64,000 nucleotides of DNA from WLMZ01 sp031367435 (lineage in GTDB: Bacteria > Actinomycetota > Acidimicrobiia > Acidimicrobiales > Ilumatobacteraceae), in NCBI GenBank assembly GCA_031367435.1, contig JANLPV010000040.1, positions 1-64,000 on the forward strand. Reading direction: 5' to 3'. The translations under genes and the position numbers were made by a program. How positions within the stretch are numbered: position 1 is the stretch's first letter; every line of letters begins with the position of its first letter. Below, piece by piece: positions 35,958-44,200 of the stretch. The notes below the pieces were generated by a model. That model was not told the origin of the DNA and did not search any database. It was given only the letters and a program-made list of their open reading frames with translations.

Positions 35958-36737
35958 CGCGTTCTGGACGAGCTCGGCAACGACGGTGGTCACGTCGTGA
36001 GCGGCACTCGTGGCGACGTCATCCTCCCACCCGCGGTCCAAGAGTTCACGACCTGAACCCGACGCGCACAGTGCATCGAACAACCGAGGGCGGGCATGTT
36101 GGAAGGCGGCGCGTGCAGCTGCCGCCTCGGGTGAACACATCGGATTCGCGACTGCCCCCGATGGGTCGAGCGCAAGCAGAATTGCACCCGCACCGATGAG
36201 ATCCTCCACTGCTGGCCGTAGCGGTTGATTCGCGTCTCCCCACCGTTCGCCAGCCGCGATCACTGCGATCGCGTTGTGACCCCGCTCGGATGACGACAAG
36301 CACGAGCGAGCATGCATTGCGGTGGCCGAGGCATTGCGTAGGCATCCGGCGAGCACTCGAGTGGCACCAAGCTCGCGTGCAGCGAACGACAGCGCCGAAC
36401 CGTTTGGTGATGGCAGCACGATTCGCGAGTGAGGTTGGCTCGTCAACAGATCGGTAGGCGACAACGAGTATCCGCCGTGCTCGCGCAACTTGGCCGCGAC
36501 GGCACCGTTCGACGCGGCATAAGCGTCGAGTCCGTCATCGGCCCAGGGGTAGGGAAACACGGTGCCTTCACTCTCGAGCGCCGCACACACGGCCGTCGTG
36601 AATCGCAACACGTCGACAATGATCACGACGTCGACTACCGGTGCCAACGCGCGCAGCCCTTCGAGTCCCCAATCAAAGCGATAGGTGAAACCTTCTTGGC
36701 GCATGTAGGCAGCGTCGCGAACGCCGGATGTCACCAT
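35943..36737 (-). CDS. 2-phosphosulfolactate phosphatase-like protein (ComB family)
   Basis: A 264-residue protein matching the ComB fold: VVIIVDVLRFTTAVCAALESEG near the N-terminus and IVLPSPNGSALSFAARELG in the middle, with VIAAGERW and AVEDLIGAGAIL after that. ComB hydrolyses 2-phosphosulfolactate in coenzyme M synthesis in archaea; many bacterial relatives have unknown substrates. The ATG at 36737 overlaps the nitroreductase stop by 7 nt. The last residues FVRA and the TAA lie in a 14-bp tandem array. Confidence 0.85.
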   Translation of the reverse strand: MVTSGVRDAAYMRQEGFTYRFDWGLEGLRALAPVVDVVIIVDVLRFTTAVCAALESEGTVFPYPWADDGLDAYAASNGAVAAKLREHGGYSLSPTDLLTSQPHSRIVLPSPNGSALSFAARELGATRVLAGCLRNASATAMHARSCLSSSERGHNAIAVIAAGERWGDANQPLRPAVEDLIGAGAILLALDPSGAVANPMCSPEAAAARAAFQHARPRLFDALCASGSGRELLDRGWEDDVATSAAHDVTTVVAELVQNAFVRA

Positions 36738-37381
36738 GTATCCCAATGCAGCACCGGCTCGAGCGGCATCCGCTTGGCCAGCTTGAAGTCGGTCCCCACG
36801 GTGTAGGCGATGGGGAACAGTCCTGCCTGCGTGACCTGATCGAACGGGATGCCCAACACCTCGGCTGCCTCACGCTCGCCGTTGTTCATCAGGTGAATGG
36901 TGGTCCAGGCTGAACCGAGACCGCGCTCGCGAGCGGCGAGCATAAAGCTCCATACAGCGGGAAGTAGCGAACCCCACGAGCTGGCGGCGGCCATCACGGG
37001 GGCGTTGTCGAGACGACCACTGATGCAGGGAACGAGCATGAGTGGTACCCGATGAAAGTTCTCGGTGAGGAACACGGCCGACTCGGTCACCCGTCCGGCC
37101 TGCTCTGCGCGCATATCGCCTGCCGCGTAGCCAGCGCTTCGGGGGTTCTTCGCATATTGCGCGAAGTTGGCCTTGTAGATGTCGGCGAGCGCCTTCTTCT
37201 TCGCTGCATCCTCCACGATCACCCAGTGCCATCCCTGGCTGTTCGAACCCGTGGGTGCCTGTAGCGCAATGTCGAGGCACTCCTCGATGACGCTTCGCTC
37301 CACGGGTCGATCGAAGTCGAGTCGCTTGCGGACCGATCGGGTGGTCGTGAGTACTTCATCGGCGGAAAGGTTCAATTTCAT
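36731..37381 (-). CDS. Nitroreductase family protein
   Basis: A 216-residue FMN-dependent nitroreductase. TTRSVRKRLDFDRPVE and QAPTGSNSQGWHWVIVED are the FMN-binding segments, and FMLAARERGLGSAWTTIHL is the C-terminal signature. It is a paralogue of the 28.1-28.7 kb protein, but clearly divergent. It leads the ComB-like gene in a two-gene unit. CACACT lies 6 nt before the ATG, and only 36 bp separate it from the divergent methyltransferase gene. Confidence 0.9.
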   Translation of the reverse strand: MKLNLSADEVLTTTRSVRKRLDFDRPVERSVIEECLDIALQAPTGSNSQGWHWVIVEDAAKKKALADIYKANFAQYAKNPRSAGYAAGDMRAEQAGRVTESAVFLTENFHRVPLMLVPCISGRLDNAPVMAAASSWGSLLPAVWSFMLAARERGLGSAWTTIHLMNNGEREAAEVLGIPFDQVTQAGLFPIAYTVGTDFKLAKRMPLEPVLHWDTW

Positions 37382-37387
37382 CGTCGC

Positions 37388-37393
37388 AGTGTG
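37388..37393 (-). promoter_or_regulatory. -10-like hexamer CACACT (leaderless start at 37381)
   Basis: CACACT on the minus strand, 6 nt, then ATG. It shares a 36-bp gap with the divergent methyltransferase promoter. Confidence 0.45.
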
Positions 37394-37405
37394 TCACGCG
37401 AGTGA

Positions 37406-37411
37406 GAGGCT
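37406..37411 (+). promoter_or_regulatory. -10-like hexamer GAGGCT (start at 37418)
   Basis: GAGGCT, 6 nt, then ATG. It is a weaker match (G at the first position) but the spacing is the common one. Confidence 0.3.
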
Positions 37412-37417
37412 GGTGCC

Positions 37418-38239
37418 ATGGAAGAGTACGTATTCGTCAACAAGGCCAACTGGGAGTCGCGTGTTGCGTTGCATGTCGCGTCGTCTGAGTATGGCCTGCA
37501 ATCCTACGTCGACGACGCTGCTCATCTCAGCAACGTCGTCCTCTTCGACCGGGTCAGACTCGGTGACATTGCCGACAAGGATGTGGTGCACCTGCAGTGC
37601 CATATTGGTACCGACACGCTGTCGTTGGCGCGGTTGGGAGCGCGCGTCACCGGGCTCGATTTCTCGCCGACGGCGTTGAACGCGGCGCGCAAACTGGCTG
37701 CCGACTGTGAGCAGAAGGTCCGCTACGTGGAATCCGAGCTGTACGGCGCCCCGGCAGTGCTCGGTTTCAATCGCTTCGACGTCGTGTACACGGGCGTTGG
37801 CGCGTTGTGCTGGTTGCCCGACATCAAGCGGTGGGCGTCGGTCGTGTCGTCGTTGCTTCGACCCGGGGGACGTCTCTTCATTCGAGAGGCGCATCCGATG
37901 CTGTGGGCGTTGGGCGATGCGAGGTCCGATGGCTTGATCGCCGTGGACTATCCATACTTCGAAACTGCTGGCACTACCTTCGTCGAGTCAAAGACCTACG
38001 TGGATCACGACGATGCGGTGACGTCGCCAGAGACGTTGCAGTTCAATCATGGACTTGGCGAGATCATCACGGCCTTGCTCCGCGCCGGCATGGAGATCAG
38101 TGCGCTCGAAGAACACGACTCGGTGCCGTATCCCGCGCTGGAAGCCCTGATGCAGCCCATCGGCGGGGGCGAGTATCGCCTGATCGATCGACCCGAACGC
38201 GTCGCGATGAGCTACACGCTGCAAGCCGTCAAACACTGA
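37418..38239 (+). CDS. Class I SAM-dependent methyltransferase
   Basis: A 273-residue methyltransferase. The SAM-binding motif I appears as VVHLQCHIGTDTLSLARLG near residue 55, followed by VTGLDFSPTALNAARKLA with the ribose-binding acidic residue, and FDVVYTGVGALCWLPDIKRW as motif IV. The methyl acceptor is unknown. It is monocistronic, between a divergent nitroreductase and the crotonase gene. Confidence 0.9.
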   Translation: MEEYVFVNKANWESRVALHVASSEYGLQSYVDDAAHLSNVVLFDRVRLGDIADKDVVHLQCHIGTDTLSLARLGARVTGLDFSPTALNAARKLAADCEQKVRYVESELYGAPAVLGFNRFDVVYTGVGALCWLPDIKRWASVVSSLLRPGGRLFIREAHPMLWALGDARSDGLIAVDYPYFETAGTTFVESKTYVDHDDAVTSPETLQFNHGLGEIITALLRAGMEISALEEHDSVPYPALEALMQPIGGGEYRLIDRPERVAMSYTLQAVKH

Positions 38240-38312
38240 TCGGACTGGTGTCTACGGGCAGGGGGCTGCGCGGTCGCTCGCTGCGGGTGTCCGTTGCACG
38301 GATCTGCTCTGG

Positions 38313-38318
38313 CACACT
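38313..38318 (+). promoter_or_regulatory. -10-like hexamer CACACT (leaderless start at 38325)
   Basis: CACACT, 6 nt, then ATG of the crotonase gene. No ribosome-binding site is present. Confidence 0.4.
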
Positions 38319-38324
38319 GGGCTG

Positions 38325-39146
38325 ATGTCTGATCGCGTGTCTATCTCGATTTCCAACGGTGTCGCCGACGTTCGCATGAATCGGCCCGACAAGCGCAACG
38401 CGCTTGATGGCGCGATGTTTTCGGCCATAGCCGAGGCGGGTGAACGCATGAAGACCGAGCACGGCGTGCGTGCTGTGGTGTTGAGCGGTGCGGGTGCGTC
38501 ATTCTGCGCCGGTCTCGACTTCAGCTCATTCCAGTCGATGGCGGGCGGGGCCACCGCAAGCGAGGCGGCTAACGACGGTGCCAATGGCAATCCCGGCGCG
38601 ATGCAAAAGGGTCGCATCACCCATCTCGGCCAGCAGGTGGCATGGGCGTGGCAGGAGGTGCCGGTGCCGGTGATCGCTGCCGTACACGGCCACGCGTTGG
38701 GTGGCGGCATCCAGATCGCGCTCGGTGCCGACATCCGCATTGTTCATCCCGATACCAAGCTGTCGGTTCGTGAGGTGCATTGGGGCTTGGTGCCCGACAT
38801 GACCGGAACACAAGTGCTGTCGTCGTTGGTGCGTCCCGACATTGCAAAAGAACTCACCTTTACTGCCCGCGTGTTTAGCGGTCGTGAGGCGTTCGAGATG
38901 GGTCTTGCTACCCGACTCAGTGATAACCCACTCGACGATGCCTTGGCGATGGCGCATGAGATCGCGGGGCGTAGCCCTGGTGCCGTGCGCGGGGCCAAGG
39001 AACTCTTCAATCGCATTATCAACGCGGGCGCGGCTGAACAGTTCGCCGAGGAGCGACGGGTTATCGGTGCTCAGATCGGCACGCCGAACCAAGTCGAAGC
39101 CGTGATGGCCAACTTCGAGAACCGGGTGGCCAACTTTGTCGACTGA
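38325..39146 (+). CDS. Crotonase/enoyl-CoA hydratase family protein
   Basis: A 273-residue crotonase-fold protein that handles acyl-CoA thioesters. The oxyanion-hole blocks are GAGASFCAGLDFSSFQ and AVHGHALGGGIQIALGADIRI. The catalytic Glu pair of classical hydratases would lie near VREVHWGLVPDMTGT; one Glu is seen and the second position differs, so hydratase activity is not certain. The reaction could be hydration, isomerisation or hydrolysis. It lies 12 bp before the DUF3048 gene. Confidence 0.9.
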   Translation: MSDRVSISISNGVADVRMNRPDKRNALDGAMFSAIAEAGERMKTEHGVRAVVLSGAGASFCAGLDFSSFQSMAGGATASEAANDGANGNPGAMQKGRITHLGQQVAWAWQEVPVPVIAAVHGHALGGGIQIALGADIRIVHPDTKLSVREVHWGLVPDMTGTQVLSSLVRPDIAKELTFTARVFSGREAFEMGLATRLSDNPLDDALAMAHEIAGRSPGAVRGAKELFNRIINAGAAEQFAEERRVIGAQIGTPNQVEAVMANFENRVANFVD

Positions 39147-39158
39147 CCAACGCACAAG

Positions 39159-40262
39159 ATGACCCCGCCAATCCGCGTCTCGCGACGCCACTTCCTTGCA
39201 CTCGCTGGCAGCGTGACACTTGCGAGCGCCTGCAGCAGTTCTTCGAAGGCCACCGTCACGACGGTGCCCGACACCACCGCCGACACGACTCCTGGCACCG
39301 TCGAGTCGTCCACCACGACCTCCACAACGATCGCGGAGACCACAACCACAGTGGCCCCGACGCCGGTACAGCCACTGACGGGGCTTGCGCTGAGTGATCC
39401 GGCGTTGCTGTCCAAAGTCGCGTTGGTCGTCAAGGTCAGCAACGATCCCGGTGCACGACCACAGACCGGTCTCAACGACGCCGACATTGTCTTCGAGGCG
39501 TGGGGCGCCGGACCCACGCGCTTTGCCACCATCTGGCACAGCCGCGACGCTGATTTCGTCGGCCCGATCCGCTCATGTCGTGAACAAGACGTCAACCTCG
39601 TGGGTGAGTTCAACCGTGCCGTGTTTGCATGTTCGGGTGGCAACCCGGGCAACATCGCACTGCTTCGTTCATCCGATTTGTTGCTGATCACCGAGGGCAA
39701 GGGTCCGGGATGGCAGCAGGATCCCAAGCGTGGCCGTCCGCATAAGACGCATGCCAACACCGCCTACCTGCGCTCGAACGCTGGGCACGACCGCACCGGG
39801 CCGGCGCAGCAATTTCACTATCGGCCCGATGGTGCCGCTGCGGTGGCGGGTGTCGCGATGACCGGCTTCGACCTGCACATCCAACAGGTCTCCGTGCAAT
39901 GGCGTTACGACAAGGCCACCGGGGTCTACGGCAGGTCGCAGGACGGCCATCCGCATACGCTCACCGACCGCAAACAGGTGTCGACCGACAACGTTGTTGT
40001 GGCGTGGCTGAACTACGACCCGAGCCACACTGATAAGCGCTCACCCGACGGGATCACTACCGGCTCGAATACGGCAACAGTGTTCACCGGCGGGCGGATG
40101 ATCAACGGCACATGGACAAGAAAGAGTCGGCTCGATCCGTTTGCGTTCACCGATGACTCGGGTGCGCCGATTCTGTTGACGCCTGGCAGAACCTTCATCG
40201 AGTTGCCCAACAGCGGCAAGGGCTCTTTCCGCGGCAACGACAAGTTCACGGCGATTGCCTAA
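39159..40262 (+). CDS. DUF3048 (YerB-like) Tat lipoprotein
   Basis: A 367-residue exported lipoprotein. Tat motif SRRHFL at residues 8-13 and lipobox LASAC with Cys25 are followed by a Thr/Val-rich linker (about 28-72). The DUF3048 domain carries VKVSNDPGARPQTGLNDADIVFEAW and GPIRSCREQDVNLV, and ends in a second subdomain with WLNYDP and PGRTFIEL. Function is unknown; the B. subtilis relative is YerB. It is followed by a pair of palindromic elements. Confidence 0.9.
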   Translation: MTPPIRVSRRHFLALAGSVTLASACSSSSKATVTTVPDTTADTTPGTVESSTTTSTTIAETTTTVAPTPVQPLTGLALSDPALLSKVALVVKVSNDPGARPQTGLNDADIVFEAWGAGPTRFATIWHSRDADFVGPIRSCREQDVNLVGEFNRAVFACSGGNPGNIALLRSSDLLLITEGKGPGWQQDPKRGRPHKTHANTAYLRSNAGHDRTGPAQQFHYRPDGAAAVAGVAMTGFDLHIQQVSVQWRYDKATGVYGRSQDGHPHTLTDRKQVSTDNVVVAWLNYDPSHTDKRSPDGITTGSNTATVFTGGRMINGTWTRKSRLDPFAFTDDSGAPILLTPGRTFIELPNSGKGSFRGNDKFTAIA

Positions 40263-40290
40263 CCGTCACGAATACACGCCACTTCCCCGG

Positions 40291-40340
40291 TGAATGGGTG
40301 CGATTCGGGCCACACGTTGGCCCAAGTCTCGCCCAATGAA
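40291..40340. repeat. Palindromic element, copy B1
   Basis: TGAATGGGTGCGATTC on the left is opposed by TCGCCCAATGAA on the right, around the core GGCCACACGTTGGCC (40309-40323). It lies between two converging genes, as at the first locus. Confidence 0.75.
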
Positions 40341-40342
40341 CG

Positions 40343-40399
40343 GGAATGGGCGCGATCCGGGGCGTTGCCCACACGCTGGCCGACATCGCGCCCAATCAA
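40343..40399. repeat. Palindromic element, copy B2
   Basis: GGAATGGGCGCGATC pairs with ATCGCGCCCAATC across the core GCCCACACGCTGGCC (40367-40381). It is tandem to B1 with a 2-bp gap and lies 32 bp before the bioY stop. Confidence 0.75.
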
Positions 40400-40430
40400 G
40401 GCGGTCGCGTGCAATGTCGGCGTCGGTGAC

Positions 40431-41072
40431 CTATTCGCTGTCTCGTGTGGCCAGTTTCCACGCGAGTGGAGCAAGACCGCCAGCGATCAGCAATTTCGCT
40501 GTGTCGCCAATGAGGAACGGCGTGAGTCCATATCCGATGGCATTTGCATCGCCCGTTGCCACCGGGATGTTCAACGAGTGGGCCAACCACACCACACCGC
40601 AGAGGTAGATGATTGCGGTCCCCGCAAGGCTTGCGGGAATCGATGTGCTGAGAGAGCGATCCTGCTTGCGCTCGGCCAGATACCCCACTGCAGCGGCAGC
40701 AAGTACGAAGCCAACGAAGTAACCAGCAGTGGTGCCGGTTGCCACGTGCCAACCTTTCGAAACGCTCGCACCTGTCTTGTCGCCCGCATACCAAGCGACC
40801 GGCATGAAGATGCCCGCGAGCCAATAGACCAGTTGACTGATTGCGCCGCGTGACCAGCCGAGCGTGGTGCCGGCGAGTAGTACCGCAAGCGTCTGGCCCG
40901 TGATCGGCACGGGAGTGAACGACAGGTTCACTCGAATTTGGGCCAGCAACGCGGTGAATATGGCGAAGCCGGTGATGAGCACGACATCACGCACGATCCG
41001 TGCGGTGCGAGTGGACGCTGTGGGCAGCAGATCGGCCAATGTGCGTGGCGGAATCGCGTAGGTGGGGTTCAT
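40431..41072 (-). CDS. bioY: Biotin transporter BioY
   Basis: The 213-residue substrate-binding S component of a biotin ECF transporter, with about six membrane helices. Characteristic parts are ALLAQIRVNLSFTPVPITGQTLAVLLAG near residue 45 and GYFVGFVLAAAAVGYLAER. No EcfT or EcfA gene is adjacent, so it either works alone, as some BioY do, or shares a common energising module. GAGGA lies about 8 nt before the ATG. Confidence 0.92.
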   Translation of the reverse strand: MNPTYAIPPRTLADLLPTASTRTARIVRDVVLITGFAIFTALLAQIRVNLSFTPVPITGQTLAVLLAGTTLGWSRGAISQLVYWLAGIFMPVAWYAGDKTGASVSKGWHVATGTTAGYFVGFVLAAAAVGYLAERKQDRSLSTSIPASLAGTAIIYLCGVVWLAHSLNIPVATGDANAIGYGLTPFLIGDTAKLLIAGGLAPLAWKLATRDSE

Positions 41073-41279
41073 GTGTTGTCCTCAGCAGTCGATCATGGAA
41101 TGGTGTGCCATATTAGGCGGCACCCGAAGCTCGATACGCGCATAGTCCGCGACGAATCGACATTGCGGCGGTGCATCGGGAAATCGCTTGATGAAACTCC
41201 GCGCAGTCCCGTAACATGGCGGCAACCGTTCGGGCCAGCGTCGTCCCGAGCGTCCACCCAAGCCAACCGACTTCAGTGG

Positions 41280-44200
41280 ATGTGGACGATGCAAAACCAT
41301 TACCCCGCGCCCTTTGGGCTATACGACCCGCGGTTTGAACACGACGCCTGCGGCGTTGCGTTCGTCGCCAACATCAAAGGTGTGCCGAGTCGCGCCATCG
41401 TTGCGATGGGCATGGCGGCCCTGTGCAACATGGATCACCGCGGTGCCACCGGTGCCGAGGCCGACACCGGCGACGGTGCAGGCATTCTGATTCAGATTCC
41501 CGATGCGTTCTTTCGCGCTGTGGTCGAGTTCGAACTACCAACTGCCGGGCACTACGCCACAGGCCTGGCGTTCCTACCCGTCGATACATCCGACGCCGAG
41601 AAGGCGATGGCGTCGATTGAGGCCATCGTTGCCGAAGAGGGCCTGGTCGTGCTTGGCTGGCGCGAGGTTCCGGTGGAGCCTTCGTGCCTCGGTGTCAGCG
41701 CACGCGAGGCGATGCCCGGTTTCAAGCAACTCTTCATTGCTGATGCTGATGGACATCGCGCCGCAGGCATCGATCTCGATCGGAAGGTGTTCGTCGCTCG
41801 CAAACGCATCGAACATGAACTTCCGGGCGAGCAGAACACGTTTTTCGCATCGCTGTCGAGTCGCACGATCGTCTACAAGGGCATGTTCACAACTCCTCAA
41901 CTGGGGCTGTTCTTCACTGACCTCGGCGATCAGCGCGTCGAGAGTGCGTTGGCGCTGGTGCATAGCCGGTTCAGCACGAACACGTTCCCAAGTTGGCCGC
42001 TCGCTCACCCCTACCGATACATCGCCCACAACGGTGAAATCAACACGGTTCAGGGCAACCGCAACTGGATGCGCACACGCGAAGCGTTGCTGAGCAGCGG
42101 CCTGCTGCCAGGTCTTGAGCGGGCCTTTCCAATTTGCACGCCCGGCGGCTCGGACTCGGCGAGTTTCGATGAGGTGCTCGAGCTTTTGCACCTTGCCGGC
42201 CGCTCGCTGCCGCACGCGATGTTGATGATGATCCCCGAGGCGTGGGAGAACAACGACAACATGGACGCGGACAAGCGCGCGTTCTATCGGTTTCACTCAT
42301 CGTTGATCGAGCCGTGGGACGGTCCGGCCAGCGTCGCGTTCACCGACGGAACCGTCGTCGGCGCAGTGCTCGACCGTAATGGACTTCGGCCCGGGCGCTA
42401 CTGGGTGACCGACGACGACTTCGTCGTACTCGCCAGCGAAAGCGGTGTCATCGACATCGATCCGGCGCGCATCGTGAAGAAGGGTCGACTGCAGCCGGGA
42501 CGCATGTTCCTCGTCGACACGTCGCTTGGTCGCATCGTCGGCGATGACGAGATCAAGTCACGTCTCGCAGGTGAACATCCGTATCAGGAGTGGCTCGACA
42601 ATGGTCTCGTCGAACTCGACGACCTACCCGAACGCGAACACGTCGAGTTCAGCCACTACAGCGTGCTTCGTCGACAGCAGGTGTTTGGTTACACCCACGA
42701 GGAACTCAAGATCATTCTCGCGCCGATGGCTAAGTCCGGTGCTGAGCCACTCGGGTCGATGGGCACGGATACGCCCATTGCAGTACTGAGTGAGCGGCCG
42801 CGGTTGTTGTTCGATTACTTCCAGCAACTTTTCGCACAGGTGACCAACCCGCCGCTCGACGCGATTCGCGAGGAAGTGGTTACCGCTGTTGGCTCCACTG
42901 TTGGCCCCGAGCACAACCTGCTCGCCCCTGGTCCCGAGAGCTGCCGCCAACTCGTGTTGCCATTCCCGGTGATCGACAACGATGAGCTCGCGAAGATCGT
43001 GCACATCAACGACGACGGTGATCGTCCGCAGTTGAAGGCAGTGACCATCTCTGGGTTGTACCGCGTTGCCGGTGGGGGACTCGCGCTGAAGCGTGCGCTT
43101 GATGCGATCCGTTCAGAGGTGAGTAAAGCCATTGCCGACGGTGCGCGCATCATCGTGCTCAGCGACCGCAACGGCGACGACGTACTCGCACCAATACCAT
43201 CGCTGCTATTGACCGCAGCTGTGCATCATCATCTGATCCGCGAGAAGAAGCGCACGCAGGCTGGACTGATCGTGGAGTGTGGTGACGCTCGCGAGGTGCA
43301 TCACATGGCCCTCCTCGTCGGGTTCGGTGCGGGAGCGATCAACCCGTATCTCGCGTTCGAATCGATCGAGGACATGATCCGCGAAGATCTCAACGGGCTC
43401 GGCGGGATGGACGCGCGCAAGGCCGTGAAGAACTTCATCAAGGCCAGTGGCAAGGGCGTGTTGAAGGTGATGTCGAAGATGGGCGTGAGCACCGTTGCGT
43501 CGTACACCGGAGCGCAGATCTTCGAGGCGATCGGTCTCGGACAGGAGTTGGTGGACGAGTATTTCACCGGCATCGTGAGCCGCCTTGGTGGCATTGGAAT
43601 CGACGAAGTGGCGATCGAGGTCGCAGCTCGACATTCCCACGCACATCCCACCCGCCCCGAGGAGCGTGCCCATCGCAAGCTCGAACTCGGTGGCGAGTAT
43701 CAGTGGCGTCGTGAGGGTGAGGTGCACCTCTTCAATCCGGAGACTGTGTTCAAGCTGCAGCACGCGACGCGCGCCAAGCGATACGACATCTTCAAGCAGT
43801 ACACCGGCCTCGTAAACGATCAATCGAAGAAGCTGGCCACGTTGCGCGGCTTGTTCGACTTCAAACAATCAGATCGGCAGCCGCTTCCGATTGAAGATGT
43901 CGAGTCGGTCGAAGACATCGTCAAGCGCTTCTCCACTGGCGCGATGAGCTACGGCAGCATCAGCGCCGAGGCACACGAGACCCTCGCAATCGCGATGAAC
44001 TCGATCGGAGCGAAGAGCAACACTGGCGAGGGTGGCGAGGACAGCGATCGACTGCACGACCCGACTCGTCGCAGCAGCATCAAGCAAGTTGCCAGTGGTC
44101 GCTTCGGTGTCACCAGCGAGTACCTCGTGAACGCCGACGACTTGCAGATCAAGATGGCCCAAGGCGCCAAGCCCGGCGAGGGCGGTCAGCTGCCCGGTCA

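Noticed and set aside
38526..39539. 337-codon minus-strand open frame across the crotonase and DUF3048 genes
   Set aside because: Antisense to two conserved genes and without any recognisable motif.
41095..41145. Possible 16-codon leader peptide upstream of gltB
   Set aside because: No ribosome-binding site, no regulatory codon run, and no terminator/antiterminator hairpin follows; it overlaps the bioY upstream region.
40938..41279. Open frame extending gltB about 114 codons upstream
   Set aside because: It runs antisense through bioY and the intergenic leader and has no glutamate-synthase-like sequence; the glutaminase Cys would be too far from the N-terminus. A short start at 41280/41289 fits.
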